DNA of 64,000 nt. Source: Sphingobium sp. OAS761 (GTDB lineage Bacteria > Pseudomonadota > Alphaproteobacteria > Sphingomonadales > Sphingomonadaceae). Below the pieces are notes generated by a model. That model made no database searches, was not told the DNA's origin, and worked only from the letters and a program-made list of their open reading frames with translations. Position 1 is the stretch's first letter. Each line of letters begins with the position of its first letter. The DNA is taken from NCBI RefSeq assembly GCF_024168485.1, contig NZ_JALJVY010000001.1:310001-374000 (forward strand). The letters are read 5' to 3'. A program made the position numbers and the translations under genes. This document shows positions 51,456-61,463 of this stretch, one piece after another.

Positions 51456-53779
51456 GTATCGGCTATTGGCTCGCCGACGCGCGGCGGGGGCAGGAAACAG
51501 GGTTCATCAAGCGGTTCGCACCGACGCACTGGACGGTGAATTTTCCCCGCCCGATGATGGCGAGCGTGGTCACCACCGCACCGGATGCGGTGCGGGTGGA
51601 CGCGGTCTTCTACGGATCGGGCGACCTGGCCGGGCTGATCTGGGACGCGGAGGACCGGTGGAGCCACCCGCTGCTGGCCTATGAGACGCGCCGGGATTTC
51701 CGGGATTGCGTGCTGTCCTTCCGCTGGCGCAGCGGCGGCGTGCGCCGGCTGGACGAAACGCACGGGCCGACCCTGACCATCGAGGGACGGGATGCGGCGG
51801 GCGCGGCGCGGGCCTGGTATGTGCGCCTGTGGAACTATGCCAGCGGCGATCCGGAGGATGCTGTCATCACGCTGGATTTTGCCGCGCTGGAGGGCGGATA
51901 CCTGCTGCCGGAAGAGGCCGATCCGGTCTGGGCCGGGGATGTCGACCGGATGTTCATTTCGCTGGTGCCGCCCGATTATGACGGCGGCGACACGCCGTTC
52001 GCGGGCGGGGTCGAGGGATGGGCCGAACTGAGCGGCATGGGCTGCGACGGCGCCGGATCGGTGCTGGCGGTGGGCGACGTCATGCTGCCAGAACATGGGC
52101 TGGGCATGGCGACCGGCTATGACGACTGTTTCAACCAGACGCCCGAGCGGGTGGTGGCGACGATCCACGCGCTGGGCTATCGTGGGGCGATCAACCATTA
52201 TGTCGGCATGAGCCATTATTTCCGGCTGGAACGGGCGGGCGCCGAATGGCGCGTCAGCCTGGCGGGCGGGGTGCTCAACGCGCCCTGCGCCGCCTGGCAC
52301 CGGGACTTCGCGGCGCGGGCCGGGGCGCTGGGGCTGGGCGTCATATGGTCGTTGTCCTACGAATTGTTCGACGCGCATTGCTGGGGCGACTGGAAGCAGA
52401 GAGCGGAGAATGGCGACCCGGCGCTGACCGGATGGACGCCGCCATCGGCCCTGCTCTCGCCCGCCCACGCCGGGGCCATGGCTTATCTGAGGGCGGTGGC
52501 ATGCGCCTTTGTTTCGATAGGGTTGGACGCCGGCCTGCCGATCCTGTTTCAGGTCGGGGAGCCGTGGTGGTGGGTGATGCCGGGCGACGGGCGCATCTGC
52601 ATCTACGACGATGCGGCGCGGGCGGCCCTGGGCGGCAGTCCGGTGTCGGTCCCCAGCCTGTGGGGCGAGATGGACGCGGCGCAACGCGACGTGCTGGACG
52701 CGGCAGGCGCGCTGCTGGCGGCGTCCACGGCGGAGCTGTGCGCGGCGGTGAAGGCGGTGGCGCCGGGGGCGCTCACCCATTTGCTGACCTATCTGCCCAC
52801 GGTGCTGGACGCCCGCGCGCCCGAGGCCAAGCGGGCGAACATGCCGGTCGGGTGGGCATCGCCCGCGTTCGACGTGCTGCAACTGGAGGATTATGACTGG
52901 GTAACCGAGGAACGGCCGCACCTGACCGCGCGCGGGGTGGCGCTGGCGACGGCGCGACTGGGCTATCCCGTCGAAAGGCAGCATTATTTCTCCGGCTTCG
53001 TGCTGATGCCCGGGCAGGCGCAGCAATGGCGCGCGATCGCCGACGCGGCGCAGGCGTCGATCGCGCGGGGGACGGCGGCGACCTTCATCTGGGCACTGCC
53101 GCAGGCGTGCCGCGACGGTTTTACCTGCTTCAATCTGGATGAGGAGGATGGCATGCAAGCCTTTGACGATGTGCTGTTTCCTCTGGCGATCGGACGGGAC
53201 GCCAGCGTTGCGCTGGCCTTTTCGACCCAGATCGTCGAAAGCCCGTCGGGCCATGAACGGCGCAGCAGCGACTGGGCCGATGCGCGATTGTCCTACGATG
53301 CCGGACCGGGCGTGCGGTCGGAGGCGGACATCGCCGCGCTGATCGCCTTCTTCCGCGCGCGGCGCGGGGCGGCACGGGGATTCCGCTTCACCGATCCCTA
53401 TGACAATCGCAGCGGCGCGCCCGGCGCGGCGCCGGGACCGCTGGACCAGCGGCTGGGCACGGGCGACGGGGTGCGGGCGTCGTTCCAGCTGACGCGCTAT
53501 TACGGTGCGGGGGAGGAGGCGCAGACGCGGACCGTCACCCGGCCGGTGGCCGGAAGCATCCGCGTGGCGGCGGACGGCATGGAGATGAGCGAAGGGTGGA
53601 GCCATGCCGGGATGGGCGTGATCGCGTTCGACACGGCCCCGGAGGAAGGCGCCGTGCTGACGGCAGGCTTTCGCTTCGACGTTCCGGTGCGCTTTGCCGA
53701 GGACCGGCTGGAGATCAGCCGCGCGACCTTTCTGGCCGGCGAGGCGCCGTCGGTGCCGCTGGTGGAGATCCGCGAATGA
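51452..53779 (+). CDS. DUF2460 distal tail protein with a long N-terminal glycosidase-like domain (GTA gp12-like)
   Basis: The product has 775 residues. The C-terminal roughly 215 residues are DUF2460 (TIGR02217: FSTQIVESPSGHERRSSDWA, FFRARRGAARGFRFTDPYDN, TRPVAGSIRVAADG). That alone is the size of RcGTA gp12. The N-terminal roughly 550 residues add a beta region and a TIM-barrel-like stretch with GYRGAINHYVGMSHYF, LGVIWSLSYELFDAHCWGDW and VGEPWWWVMPGDGRICIYDD. A sugar-binding or wall-cutting baseplate role is inferred. Confidence 0.9.
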   Translation: MSIGYWLADARRGQETGFIKRFAPTHWTVNFPRPMMASVVTTAPDAVRVDAVFYGSGDLAGLIWDAEDRWSHPLLAYETRRDFRDCVLSFRWRSGGVRRLDETHGPTLTIEGRDAAGAARAWYVRLWNYASGDPEDAVITLDFAALEGGYLLPEEADPVWAGDVDRMFISLVPPDYDGGDTPFAGGVEGWAELSGMGCDGAGSVLAVGDVMLPEHGLGMATGYDDCFNQTPERVVATIHALGYRGAINHYVGMSHYFRLERAGAEWRVSLAGGVLNAPCAAWHRDFAARAGALGLGVIWSLSYELFDAHCWGDWKQRAENGDPALTGWTPPSALLSPAHAGAMAYLRAVACAFVSIGLDAGLPILFQVGEPWWWVMPGDGRICIYDDAARAALGGSPVSVPSLWGEMDAAQRDVLDAAGALLAASTAELCAAVKAVAPGALTHLLTYLPTVLDARAPEAKRANMPVGWASPAFDVLQLEDYDWVTEERPHLTARGVALATARLGYPVERQHYFSGFVLMPGQAQQWRAIADAAQASIARGTAATFIWALPQACRDGFTCFNLDEEDGMQAFDDVLFPLAIGRDASVALAFSTQIVESPSGHERRSSDWADARLSYDAGPGVRSEADIAALIAFFRARRGAARGFRFTDPYDNRSGAPGAAPGPLDQRLGTGDGVRASFQLTRYYGAGEEAQTRTVTRPVAGSIRVAADGMEMSEGWSHAGMGVIAFDTAPEEGAVLTAGFRFDVPVRFAEDRLEISRATFLAGEAPSVPLVEIRE

Positions 53780-54591
53780 GCGCGGCGGCGATGCTGGCCG
53801 GGCCGCTGTGCACCATGGCCTTCTGCTGGCGGATCGAGCGGCGGGACGGAGTGACGATCGGCCTTACCAGCCATGACCGCGACCTGACGGTGGCGGGGCT
53901 GGACTATCGCGCGGCGCCCGGCATGACGCCGGCGGCGGTGCGATCGGGCATCGGGCTGGAGGGCGAGGACAGCGACGTGGCCGGCGCGCTGAGCAGCGAC
54001 GCCATCAGCGAGACGGACCTGATGGCGGGCCGATGGGACGGCGCGGCGCTGGAACTGCGGCTGACGCAATGGGAGGCACCCGGCGCGCTGTGGCTGTTGC
54101 TGGCGCGCGGGCGGATCGGCGCGGTGTCCCGCAAGGATGGCGGCTTCACGGCCGAACTGACGGGTGCGGCGGGCGTGCTGGATGCGCCGGTCGCGCCGTC
54201 GACGTCGCCCGATTGCCGCGCGATGCTGGGCGACCGGGGATGCCGGGTCGCGATGGCCGGGCGGCGGCGGATCGTGGCGGTAGAGGCGGTGGACGACGCG
54301 GCGGTGACGGCCGGCGGCCTGACGGCGGGGGCCTATGCCTATGGCACGCTGCGCTGGTTGCAGGGGGCCAATAGCGGGATGACGCAGGCGGTGGTCGACA
54401 ACGGGACGGACGGGCTGCGCCTGGCCGATCCGCCCGCCTTCGCGGTGACGGCGGGCACGCTGGCGCTGCTGACCGAGGGATGTGACCGGCAATTGGCGAC
54501 CTGTGCGGGCCGGTTCGGCAACGCCGTCAATTTCCGGGGCGAGCCCTATCTGCCGGGCATGGACCTGCTGACCCGCTATCCCGGCGCATGA
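53776..54591 (+). CDS. DUF2163 / phage BR0599 family baseplate protein (GTA gp13-like)
   Basis: The 271-residue protein starts at an ATGA overlap. It has CTMAFCWRIERRDGVTIGLT, SHDRDLTVAGLDYRAAPGMT, and the C-terminal metal-binding-like Cys set (SPDCRAM, DRGCRVAM, EGCDRQLATCAGRFGN). GTA gp13 carries an iron-sulfur cluster in some species, and the Cys set fits. It is in the tail hub. Confidence 0.93.
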   Translation: MSAAAMLAGPLCTMAFCWRIERRDGVTIGLTSHDRDLTVAGLDYRAAPGMTPAAVRSGIGLEGEDSDVAGALSSDAISETDLMAGRWDGAALELRLTQWEAPGALWLLLARGRIGAVSRKDGGFTAELTGAAGVLDAPVAPSTSPDCRAMLGDRGCRVAMAGRRRIVAVEAVDDAAVTAGGLTAGAYAYGTLRWLQGANSGMTQAVVDNGTDGLRLADPPAFAVTAGTLALLTEGCDRQLATCAGRFGNAVNFRGEPYLPGMDLLTRYPGA

Positions 54592-54989
54592 GCGGTGAGA
54601 CGGGGGCGGCGGCCATCGTCGCGCAGGCGCGGGCGCTGATCGGCGTGCCGTTCCGCCTGCACGGGCGCAGCGAGGCGGGACTGGATTGCGTGGGGCTGGC
54701 GGCGCTGGCGTTTGCGCGCGCCGGGCATGCGGGCGTGGCGCCCGATGCCTATGGCCTGCGGACCCATGACGCCATGCGGGTGGGCGGCTGGCTGCGCGCG
54801 GCGGGGCTGCGGCCGGTCGGGACCGGGAGGCCGGGCGACCTGGCGCTGGTGCGGCCGGGACCGCTGGCGCTGCACCTGATGATCGCGACGGGAGACGGGT
54901 TCGTCCACGCCCATGCCGGGCTGGGACGGGTGGTGGAGACGCCGGGCGCTTCGCCCTGGCCGGTGATCGGCTGGTGGACGGGCGCGTAG
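54588..54989 (+). CDS. NlpC/P60 cell-wall hydrolase (GTA gp14-like)
   Basis: The 133-residue protein has the papain-like active site: Cys in GLDCVGLAALAFARAG, and His in LALHLMIATGDGFVHAHAGL. It cuts peptidoglycan as the particle attaches or leaves. It is coupled upstream by ATGA. Size matches RcGTA gp14. Confidence 0.93.
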   Translation: MSGETGAAAIVAQARALIGVPFRLHGRSEAGLDCVGLAALAFARAGHAGVAPDAYGLRTHDAMRVGGWLRAAGLRPVGTGRPGDLALVRPGPLALHLMIATGDGFVHAHAGLGRVVETPGASPWPVIGWWTGA

Positions 54990-55006
54990 ATGAAAAGGGG
55001 GGATTC

Positions 55007-57219
55007 ATGGCGACGGTTGTGCTGACGGCGGTGGGGACGGCGCTGGGCGGGCCGTTCGGCGGGGCGATAGGCGGGCTGATCGGCAATGCGGTCGACCATG
55101 GCATCCTGTTCAAGCCCAAGGGGCGCGAGGGACCGCGCCTGTCGGACCTGCAGGTGCAGACGTCGAGCTATGGCACGCAGGTGCCCAAGCTGTTCGGAAC
55201 GATCCGGGTCGCCGGCACGGTGATCTGGGCGACCGACCTTAAGGAAAGCAAGACCAGGAGCGGCGGCAAGGGACGGCCGAGCGTCACCAGCTACAGCTAT
55301 TCGGCGAGTTTCGCCGTGGCGCTTTCGGCGCGGACGATCAGACGGGTCGGGCGGATCTGGGCCGACGGCAACCTGCTGCGCGGGGCGGCGGGGGATTTCA
55401 AGACCGAACTGGGCGCCTTTCGCCTGCACGGCGGCGCCGAAGGGCAGGCGGTCGATCCGCTGATCGCGTCGGCGCAGGGGACGAGCCAGACGCCGGCGCA
55501 CCGGGGCATCGCCTATGCGGTGTTCGAGAATCTGGCGCTGGCCGATTACGGCAACCGCATACCGTCCCTGACCTTCGAGGTGGAGGCCGATGACGGTGCG
55601 GTGGCGATCGATGCGATCGCGGCTGAGCTGAGCGAGGGGCGGCTGGGCGGTGAGGGGCCGGGTAGCGGGGCGTTGGCGACGCTGGGCGGCTATGCGGCGG
55701 AGGGCGGAGACCTGCGCGCGGCGATCGCGCCGCTGGTCGCGGCGCACGGGCTGGCGCTGGGGTCAGGCGAAGCGGGGCTGGCGTTGCTGCCCGCGCCCGA
55801 TGTAGCGGAAGAGGATGTGACGGCTGCGATCTGGCGCGGCGGGTCAACGGCCGGGCGGTCGACGCCATGGAGCGATCGGCCGGCGGCGCGGATGCGGTGC
55901 CCGTCGCCCTGTCGCTGCGCCATCACGACGCGGCGCGCGATTATCAGGCAAGCGTGCAGCGGGTGGTCCGGCCAGGCGCGGGGCGCACGGAGGAGGGAAT
56001 CGACCTGCCCGCCGTGCTGGCCGCGGACGCGGCGCGCGCCCTGGCCGCGGCGCGCCTGGCGACGCTGTGGACCGGACGGGCGGTGGTGACGCTGCGGTGC
56101 GGATGGGAGGCCCTGACGCTGCAGCCCGGGATGGCGGTGCGGATCGCGGACGTGCCGGGCCTGTGGCGGATCGAGGAGCGCGAATGGGAGGCGATGGCGG
56201 TGCGCCTGTCGCTGCGCCGGGTGCCCGGGGCGGGGACGGCGCCGCCCGGCGGCGCGTCGTCCGGGACGATGGTGCGGCAGGTCGATGCGCCGCACGGCCC
56301 CACGACGCTGATGCTGGCGGACCTGCCGCCCCTGCGCGAGGCAGTGGCGAGCGCGCCGCTGGTCGTCGCGGCGGCGAGCGGCGGGGCGGGCTGGCGCGGT
56401 GCGGCGCTGTTCGTGACGGGCGAGGGCGGCGAGGCGGTCCCGATCGGTCGGAGCGCGCCGCGCGCGACGCTTGGCACGGCGGACGCCGCGTTGCCGCCGG
56501 GCAGCGCGGTGCTGGTCGACGGGCGCAACGCCCTGACGGTCACGCTGCTGTCGCCGGACATGGAATTGGCGGGCGCGGACGAAGCGGCGCTGGCGCAGGG
56601 GCGAAACCTGTGCCTGCTGGGGCGCGAACTGATGCAGTTCGGGCACGCGGCGCGGACCGGCGCTGCCAGCTATCGCCTGACCGGGTTGCGCCGGGGGCTG
56701 CGCGGCACCGAATGGGCGATGGCGGATCATGCGGCCGGCGAGCCCTTCCTGCTGGTCGAGGAGGACCGGCTGGTCGAGCCGCTGGTGCTGGCCGGGATCG
56801 CCGGCGAGGCGGGAGCGTCGCTGGCGCTGGCCGCGATCGGCATCGGCGACGTCGACCCGGCGGGCGCACAGATCGCGGTCAGCGGCGAGGCGATGATGCC
56901 CCCGTGTCCGGTCCATCTGGCCGCCCGGCCCGATGGCGCCGGGGGATGGACGTTCGGCTGGACCCGGCGAAGCCGCGCCGGATGGCGCTGGCTGAGCGGT
57001 GCGGACGTGCCGCTGGGCGAGGAGGCGGAAGCCTATGATGTGGCCCTGTTCGACGGAGACGGCCTGATCCGGAGCGCGCGGACGGTGTCGACGGACTGGA
57101 CCTATGACGCGACCATGATCGCCGCCGACGCCACGGCCGGGCAGGTCCTGACAATGACCGTGCGGCAGCGCGGGACGCTGGCGCCCGGGCGCGAGGCCGG
57201 AATGACGATCATCGCCTGA
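55007..57219 (+). pseudogene. GTA gp15-like baseplate megatron protein, frame change near 55850
   Basis: The first part (MATVVLTAVGTALGGPFGGA, then SSYGTQVPKLFGTIRVAGTV, DYGNRIPSLTFEVEADDGA) is in one frame to about 55850. Family-type sequence then goes on in the -1 frame (MERSAGGADAVPVALSLRHH, HHDAARDYQASVQRVV, WTGRAVVTLRCGWEALTL, ending GMTIIA at 57219). The two parts make one protein of about 735 residues. The switch lies in GC-rich sequence near TGGCGCGGCGGGTCAACGG. It is a mutation, sequencing error or recoding site. The first frame alone would stop at 56089. Confidence 0.85.
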
Positions 57220-57240
57220 AAACCGATCGAGGAGACGAAA

Positions 57241-57738
57241 ATGGACATGACGCCGCGATGGGCGCTGCCGCTGCTGTTCGCCGGGCAGGCGCAGAAGGAA
57301 TTGTTCCACAACGAGGCGCTGGCGACGATCGATGCGCTGCTGCACGGACGGGCGGAAAGCGCCGACCTGCCCGAACCGCCGGCGGCGCCGGAACCGGGGC
57401 AGTGCTGGATCGTGGCAGAGGGGGGCATGGGAGACTGGGCGGGGCGGGACGGCGATGTCGCCTGCTGGACCGACGGAGGGTGGCGATTCACCGTTCCCGC
57501 GGCGGGCCTGACGCTGGATATTGGGGACCGCGATCATGGACTGTTTCATGATGGCGTCGAGTGGCGGGCCAGTGCGGTCCGGGATGACGGCTTCTATCTG
57601 GACGACCAGCGAATCGTCGGGGAAAGGCAAGACGCCATCGCCGGTCCGGAGGGCGGAGCGGTAATTGACGAGGAAGCGCGCAGTTCGATCAATATGGTTC
57701 TCGCCGTCTTGCGCGTTCACGGGCTGATACATTCGTAA
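57241..57738 (+). CDS. DUF2793 domain protein at the end of the GTA cluster
   Basis: The 165-residue protein has the DUF2793 pattern: TPRWALPLLFAGQAQKELFH, NEALATIDALLHGRAESADL, and GQCWIVAEGGMGDWAGRDGD, ending HGLIHS. GAGGAGA precedes the ATG. Such proteins lie next to GTA gp15 in sphingomonads and often accompany the tail-fibre gene, which here is found 10 kb upstream instead. Confidence 0.9.
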   Translation: MDMTPRWALPLLFAGQAQKELFHNEALATIDALLHGRAESADLPEPPAAPEPGQCWIVAEGGMGDWAGRDGDVACWTDGGWRFTVPAAGLTLDIGDRDHGLFHDGVEWRASAVRDDGFYLDDQRIVGERQDAIAGPEGGAVIDEEARSSINMVLAVLRVHGLIHS

Positions 57739-57938
57739 TTCTGTCACAAACGGGTTTTTTTGTTTGGACGGGGCCGCATTTGCGCTATTGTGCACCGAAA
57801 TAGCCTGAACGCCTTTGCAAATCCGGGTTACTGCGTTATTTTTGCAACGGTTTCACTATTTGTGGACTTGCTATGAAACCTTCTTGCGGATACAGGGTTT
57901 CAGCAGTCCTTCGTGACACTTTTGAAAGGGGAATTCAT

Positions 57939-59015
57939 ATGCGGAAGCTCGCCCTCGCGGCTGCGCTCGCGACCAGTGCCCTGGCCACACCGGCCTTGGC
58001 GCGCGATAATAGCTGGTACATCGGCGTGGACGCCGGCGTGCTGCTGGTTGAAGACCAGGACATCGAAAATCGTACCAATGGTAACGAAATCACCGGTATC
58101 GACTACCATAAGGGTTATGATTTCGACGCCAACATCGGCTACGATTTCGGCGGTTTCCGCCTGGAGGCCGAAGCGGCCTACAAGCGCGCCAAGATCGATC
58201 TGGACAAGACCGGCTTCGGCGGTTCGGCTTCGGCGCTGTCGTTCATGCTGAACGGCCTGCTCGACTTCGGTCCCGATGACGGCCTGCAGGGCTTCGTCGG
58301 CGGCGGCGTCGGCGTGTCGCGCGGCAAGCTGGCCAACGACATCGTGAACGACACGGACACGGGCTTCGCCTGGCAGGCGATCGCCGGCGTTCGTTACCCG
58401 GTCACCAGCAATGTCGATGTCTCGCTGAAGTATCGCTTCTTCAACCAGGACAACATCAAGGTCATCCCGGCTTACACGACCGGCTACCCCGGTTTTGCCG
58501 GTTTCGCGACTGCTGGCGACTCGCTGAAGACCGATCTTCGCACGCACAGCCTGCTGCTCGGCCTGACCTACAACTTCGGTGGCGCCGCGCCGGTCGAGGC
58601 TGCGCCTCCGCCGCCCCCGCCGCCGCCGCCCCCGCCGCCCCCGCCGCCGCAGCCGGTTGCGGAATGCAGCCCCGGGCCGTACATCGTGTTCTTCGAATGG
58701 GACAAGTCGGACATCACGCCTGACGCCGCCACCATCCTGGACAACGCGGTTTCGGCATATAGCAGCTGCGGCAGCGCCCAGGTCATGCTGGCGGGTCACG
58801 CGGACAAGTCGGGCTCGGCCTCGTACAACGTCGGCCTGTCCCAGCGTCGCGCTGACTCGGTCAAGGCCTATCTCGCCTCGAAGGGTATCCCTGACGGCGT
58901 GATGACCACGGAAGCCTTCGGTGAATCGCGTCCGCGCGTTGATACCGCCGACGGCGTTCGCGAAGTCCAGAACCGTCGCGTGGAAATCACCTACGGTCCC
59001 GGCGCGGGCATGTAA
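57939..59015 (+). CDS. OmpA family outer-membrane protein
   Basis: The 358-residue porin starts MRKLALAAALATSALATPAL (signal cleaving near ALARD). An eight-strand beta-barrel ends LLLGLTYNFGG. A 15-Pro linker (with PP repeats) leads to an OmpA_C peptidoglycan-binding domain (YIVFFEWDKSDITPDAATIL, GHADKSGSASYNVGLSQRRA, VREVQNRRVEITYG). A TTTGCAAA box lies upstream at 57814. GAAAGGGG is the ribosome site. It ends with a strong terminator. Confidence 0.97.
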   Translation: MRKLALAAALATSALATPALARDNSWYIGVDAGVLLVEDQDIENRTNGNEITGIDYHKGYDFDANIGYDFGGFRLEAEAAYKRAKIDLDKTGFGGSASALSFMLNGLLDFGPDDGLQGFVGGGVGVSRGKLANDIVNDTDTGFAWQAIAGVRYPVTSNVDVSLKYRFFNQDNIKVIPAYTTGYPGFAGFATAGDSLKTDLRTHSLLLGLTYNFGGAAPVEAAPPPPPPPPPPPPPPPQPVAECSPGPYIVFFEWDKSDITPDAATILDNAVSAYSSCGSAQVMLAGHADKSGSASYNVGLSQRRADSVKAYLASKGIPDGVMTTEAFGESRPRVDTADGVREVQNRRVEITYGPGAGM

Positions 59016-59051
59016 GGATATCGTCCTTCCTTCGGGATGGACGAACGGAAG

Positions 59052-59079
59052 AGGGCCGGTCGCAAGACCGGCCCTTTTT
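59052..59079 (+). terminator. Intrinsic terminator after the OmpA-family gene
   Basis: AGGGCCGGTC/GACCGGCCCT with loop GCAA (part of GCAA tetraloop) is followed by TTTT. Confidence 0.93.
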
Positions 59080-59402
59080 CTTTGGCAGGCGCGGATATGC
59101 GCGCGCCATCCCTGTTGGCCGGGCCGGGCCGGGCAGGATCGGGCCGCAAGGGTGGCCATTACTTCCACCGGACAAAGCTGGTTTCGCCGGCGCAGGGGAC
59201 GTGGATGCCGTGGGCGCAAGCAGATTTGCCGGTCGCGCCCGTCCACATCGTCCTTCCGCACCCCTGGGCGGACGCATGACGGCGGCGGGCAACCGGACGG
59301 CGGACGAGCGGGCGGGGTGACAAATCGAACCGGATGGGCAACAAATGGCGCGATGCCGCGTTCCCCTGCTGCAAGCCTGCCCCCAGATCCCGGAGATATT
59401 TC
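59080..59402. other. Intergenic region before sodC, no gene supported
   Basis: No frame with a ribosome site or natural composition is seen. It presumably holds the promoter of the dismutase gene. Confidence 0.5.
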
Positions 59403-59948
59403 ATGAAAATCCAGCCTTTCCTCGCTGTCCTGCCCTTGGGCCTGGCGCTGTCCGCATGCGCGACCACGTCCGAAATGGCCGCTCCGCCCGCCGAAGCGCC
59501 GACGGCCCGCGCCAGCCTGGCCGCCGGCGACGGGAGCGCGCGCGGTGGGGCGACCGTGACGGAGGCGGCGGACGGGCTGCATGTGCTGGTCAAGGCGCAG
59601 GGGCTGACGCCCGGCCTGCATGCCGTCCACATCCACACCACCGGCACCTGCACCGGCCCCGATTTCACCAGCGCGGGCGGTCACTGGAACCCGACCGGCC
59701 GCCAGCATGGCAAGGACAACCCGCAGGGCCAGCATATGGGTGACATGCCCAATATGATCGCCGGGTCCGATGGCACCGGGGAGATGGAATATGTGGTGCC
59801 CGGCGGCAAGATCATGACCGGCGCGACGCCCCTGCTGGATACGGACGGCGCGGCCATCGTGATCCATGCGAAGGCGGACGACAATATGAGCGACCCGGCC
59901 GGCAATGCGGGCAGTCGTGTAGCGTGCGGCGTGCTGGCGGCAGGCTGA
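59403..59948 (+). CDS. sodC: Cu/Zn superoxide dismutase, lipoprotein
   Basis: The 181-residue enzyme has a lipobox (LALSAC) after the signal. Copper and zinc ligands appear in LHAVHIHTTGTC, SAGGHWNPTGRQHG, HMGDMPN and IVIHAKADDN. Two Cys (TGTC and VACG) form the family disulfide. It removes superoxide in the periplasm. Length is normal. Confidence 0.97.
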   Translation: MKIQPFLAVLPLGLALSACATTSEMAAPPAEAPTARASLAAGDGSARGGATVTEAADGLHVLVKAQGLTPGLHAVHIHTTGTCTGPDFTSAGGHWNPTGRQHGKDNPQGQHMGDMPNMIAGSDGTGEMEYVVPGGKIMTGATPLLDTDGAAIVIHAKADDNMSDPAGNAGSRVACGVLAAG

Positions 59949-59975
59949 AGGCACCCGGTACGGCCTGCGGGGCGA

Positions 59976-60518
59976 TCAGGCGGAGGCGTCCCCGCCATAG
60001 TCGGCGACGGCATGATAGCGCGCGCCATCATGGCCGACATGACTTTCGAACAATGTGAAGCCGGTCACCGGGAAAGCGGGTCCGGCAAGCCCGGCATGGA
60101 CCGCGAGGAAAGCGTCGATCCGTCCGCCCGACCGGCCGAACCGCGCGAGGGTGATATGCGGCAGATAGGCGCGCCCTTCCGGCGCCAGCCCCAACGAGAC
60201 GCAGATGCGGTCAATCTTCCGATGGAGGCGCGCCAGCGGATCGATCGGCCGGACGCCGGCCCAGAGCGTATCGATAATCCCCTTCCGGTCGAAACCGCCG
60301 ACGCCTGAAATCGCGATGTCGAACGGATCGAACCGGATCATGCCCAGCGCGTCGGCAATGTCGTTGGCCTGGTGCCGGTCGACCTTGCCGATGAAGCGAA
60401 GGGTGAGATGCAACTGGCCATCGTCCTGCCAGCGCGCGCCTTCGACCCCACCCATCAGCGCGACGAGGCTGCGACGAACGGCCGCGGGCGGACGAATGGC
60501 GACGAACAGGCGATGCAT
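59976..60518 (-). CDS. thpR: RNA 2',3'-cyclic phosphodiesterase ThpR
   Basis: The 180-residue 2H phosphoesterase starts MHRLFVAIRPPAAVRRSLVA. Its two catalytic motifs are HLTLRFIG and HITLARFG. It opens 2',3'-cyclic phosphate ends (LigT-like). It is convergent with sodC across 27 bases and divergent from the next gene. Confidence 0.95.
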   Translation of the reverse strand: MHRLFVAIRPPAAVRRSLVALMGGVEGARWQDDGQLHLTLRFIGKVDRHQANDIADALGMIRFDPFDIAISGVGGFDRKGIIDTLWAGVRPIDPLARLHRKIDRICVSLGLAPEGRAYLPHITLARFGRSGGRIDAFLAVHAGLAGPAFPVTGFTLFESHVGHDGARYHAVADYGGDASA

Positions 60519-60640
60519 GGCGCGATCATAGGACTTCGGCGACAATCCGTCATCGATCTTCCGGTTTGGCTTGAAGTCGGGGGCCGATGGGCCGATAATA
60601 GGGAAAGCGGCGACAGACGCCGGAAAAGGAGATGCATTTC

Positions 60641-61375
60641 ATGGCCAACTGGTCCGACCCCCAGTCCGGCATCACGGGCTTCGGCGGCGCGACTGCCGCA
60701 CGCGGTGAGGCGTTCGACGCCGGACTGCGCCGCTACATGCTGTCGGTATATAATTATATGGCGAGCGGCGTGCTGCTGACGGGTATCGTCGCCCTGCTGT
60801 TCGCGTCCAGCGGAATGGCATATAATGTGTTCGTCGGCCCGGGCATCCTGAAATATGTCGTGATGTTCGCCCCGCTGGCATTCGTGATGGTGATGAGCTT
60901 CGGCATCAACCGCCTGTCGACCGGGACGATGCAGGCGCTGTTCTGGGCCTATGCGGCCGTGATGGGCGTGTCGCTGTCCTACATCTTCCTGGCCTATACC
61001 GGCACGTCGATCGCGCAGACCTTCTTCGCGACGGCGGCGGCGTTCGCGGGTCTGAGCCTGTGGGGCTACACCACCAAGAAGGACCTGTCGGGCTTCGGCA
61101 CGTTCCTGATCATGGGCGTCGTGGGCCTGCTGGTCGCGAGCCTGATCAACATCTTCATGAAATCGAACGCGTTGAGCCTGGTCATCAGCGGCGTCGGCGT
61201 GCTGCTGTTCGCCGGTCTGACCGCCTATGACACGCAGAAGATCAAGAGCATCTACGCCCATGTCGCGGGCACCGACATGATGGGCAAGTCGGTGGTGATG
61301 GGGGCGCTGAACCTCTATCTCGACTTCATCAACATGTTCCTGTTCCTGCTGCGGCTGTTCGGCGATCGCCGCTGA
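60641..61375 (+). CDS. Bax inhibitor-1/YccA family inner-membrane protein
   Basis: The 244-residue protein starts MANWSDPQSGITGFG; the ATG at 60641 is better spaced from AAGGAG than 60632. Seven membrane helices end in the family motif GLTAYDTQKIKSIYAHVAGT and LNLYLDFINMFLFLLRLFG. The family leaks calcium and interacts with membrane protein quality control. A terminator follows. Confidence 0.96.
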   Translation: MANWSDPQSGITGFGGATAARGEAFDAGLRRYMLSVYNYMASGVLLTGIVALLFASSGMAYNVFVGPGILKYVVMFAPLAFVMVMSFGINRLSTGTMQALFWAYAAVMGVSLSYIFLAYTGTSIAQTFFATAAAFAGLSLWGYTTKKDLSGFGTFLIMGVVGLLVASLINIFMKSNALSLVISGVGVLLFAGLTAYDTQKIKSIYAHVAGTDMMGKSVVMGALNLYLDFINMFLFLLRLFGDRR

Positions 61376-61401
61376 CCGGCGAAGGACATATGGAAAACGG
61401 A

Positions 61402-61434
61402 AAGGCCCGGCGGAGCGATCCGCCGGGCCTTTTC
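61402..61434. terminator. Bidirectional intrinsic terminator
   Basis: AAGGCCCGGCGGA/TCCGCCGGGCCTT with loop GCGA is followed by TTTCC; the reverse side ends in a shorter T run. It separates convergent genes. Confidence 0.9.
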
Positions 61435-61463
61435 CTTGTGCTGCGGCCAAGAAGGGTGGCCGG

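Noticed and set aside
58605..58655. CCG repeat tract as a repeat element
   Set aside because: It encodes the Pro linker of the OmpA-family protein and is explained by coding.
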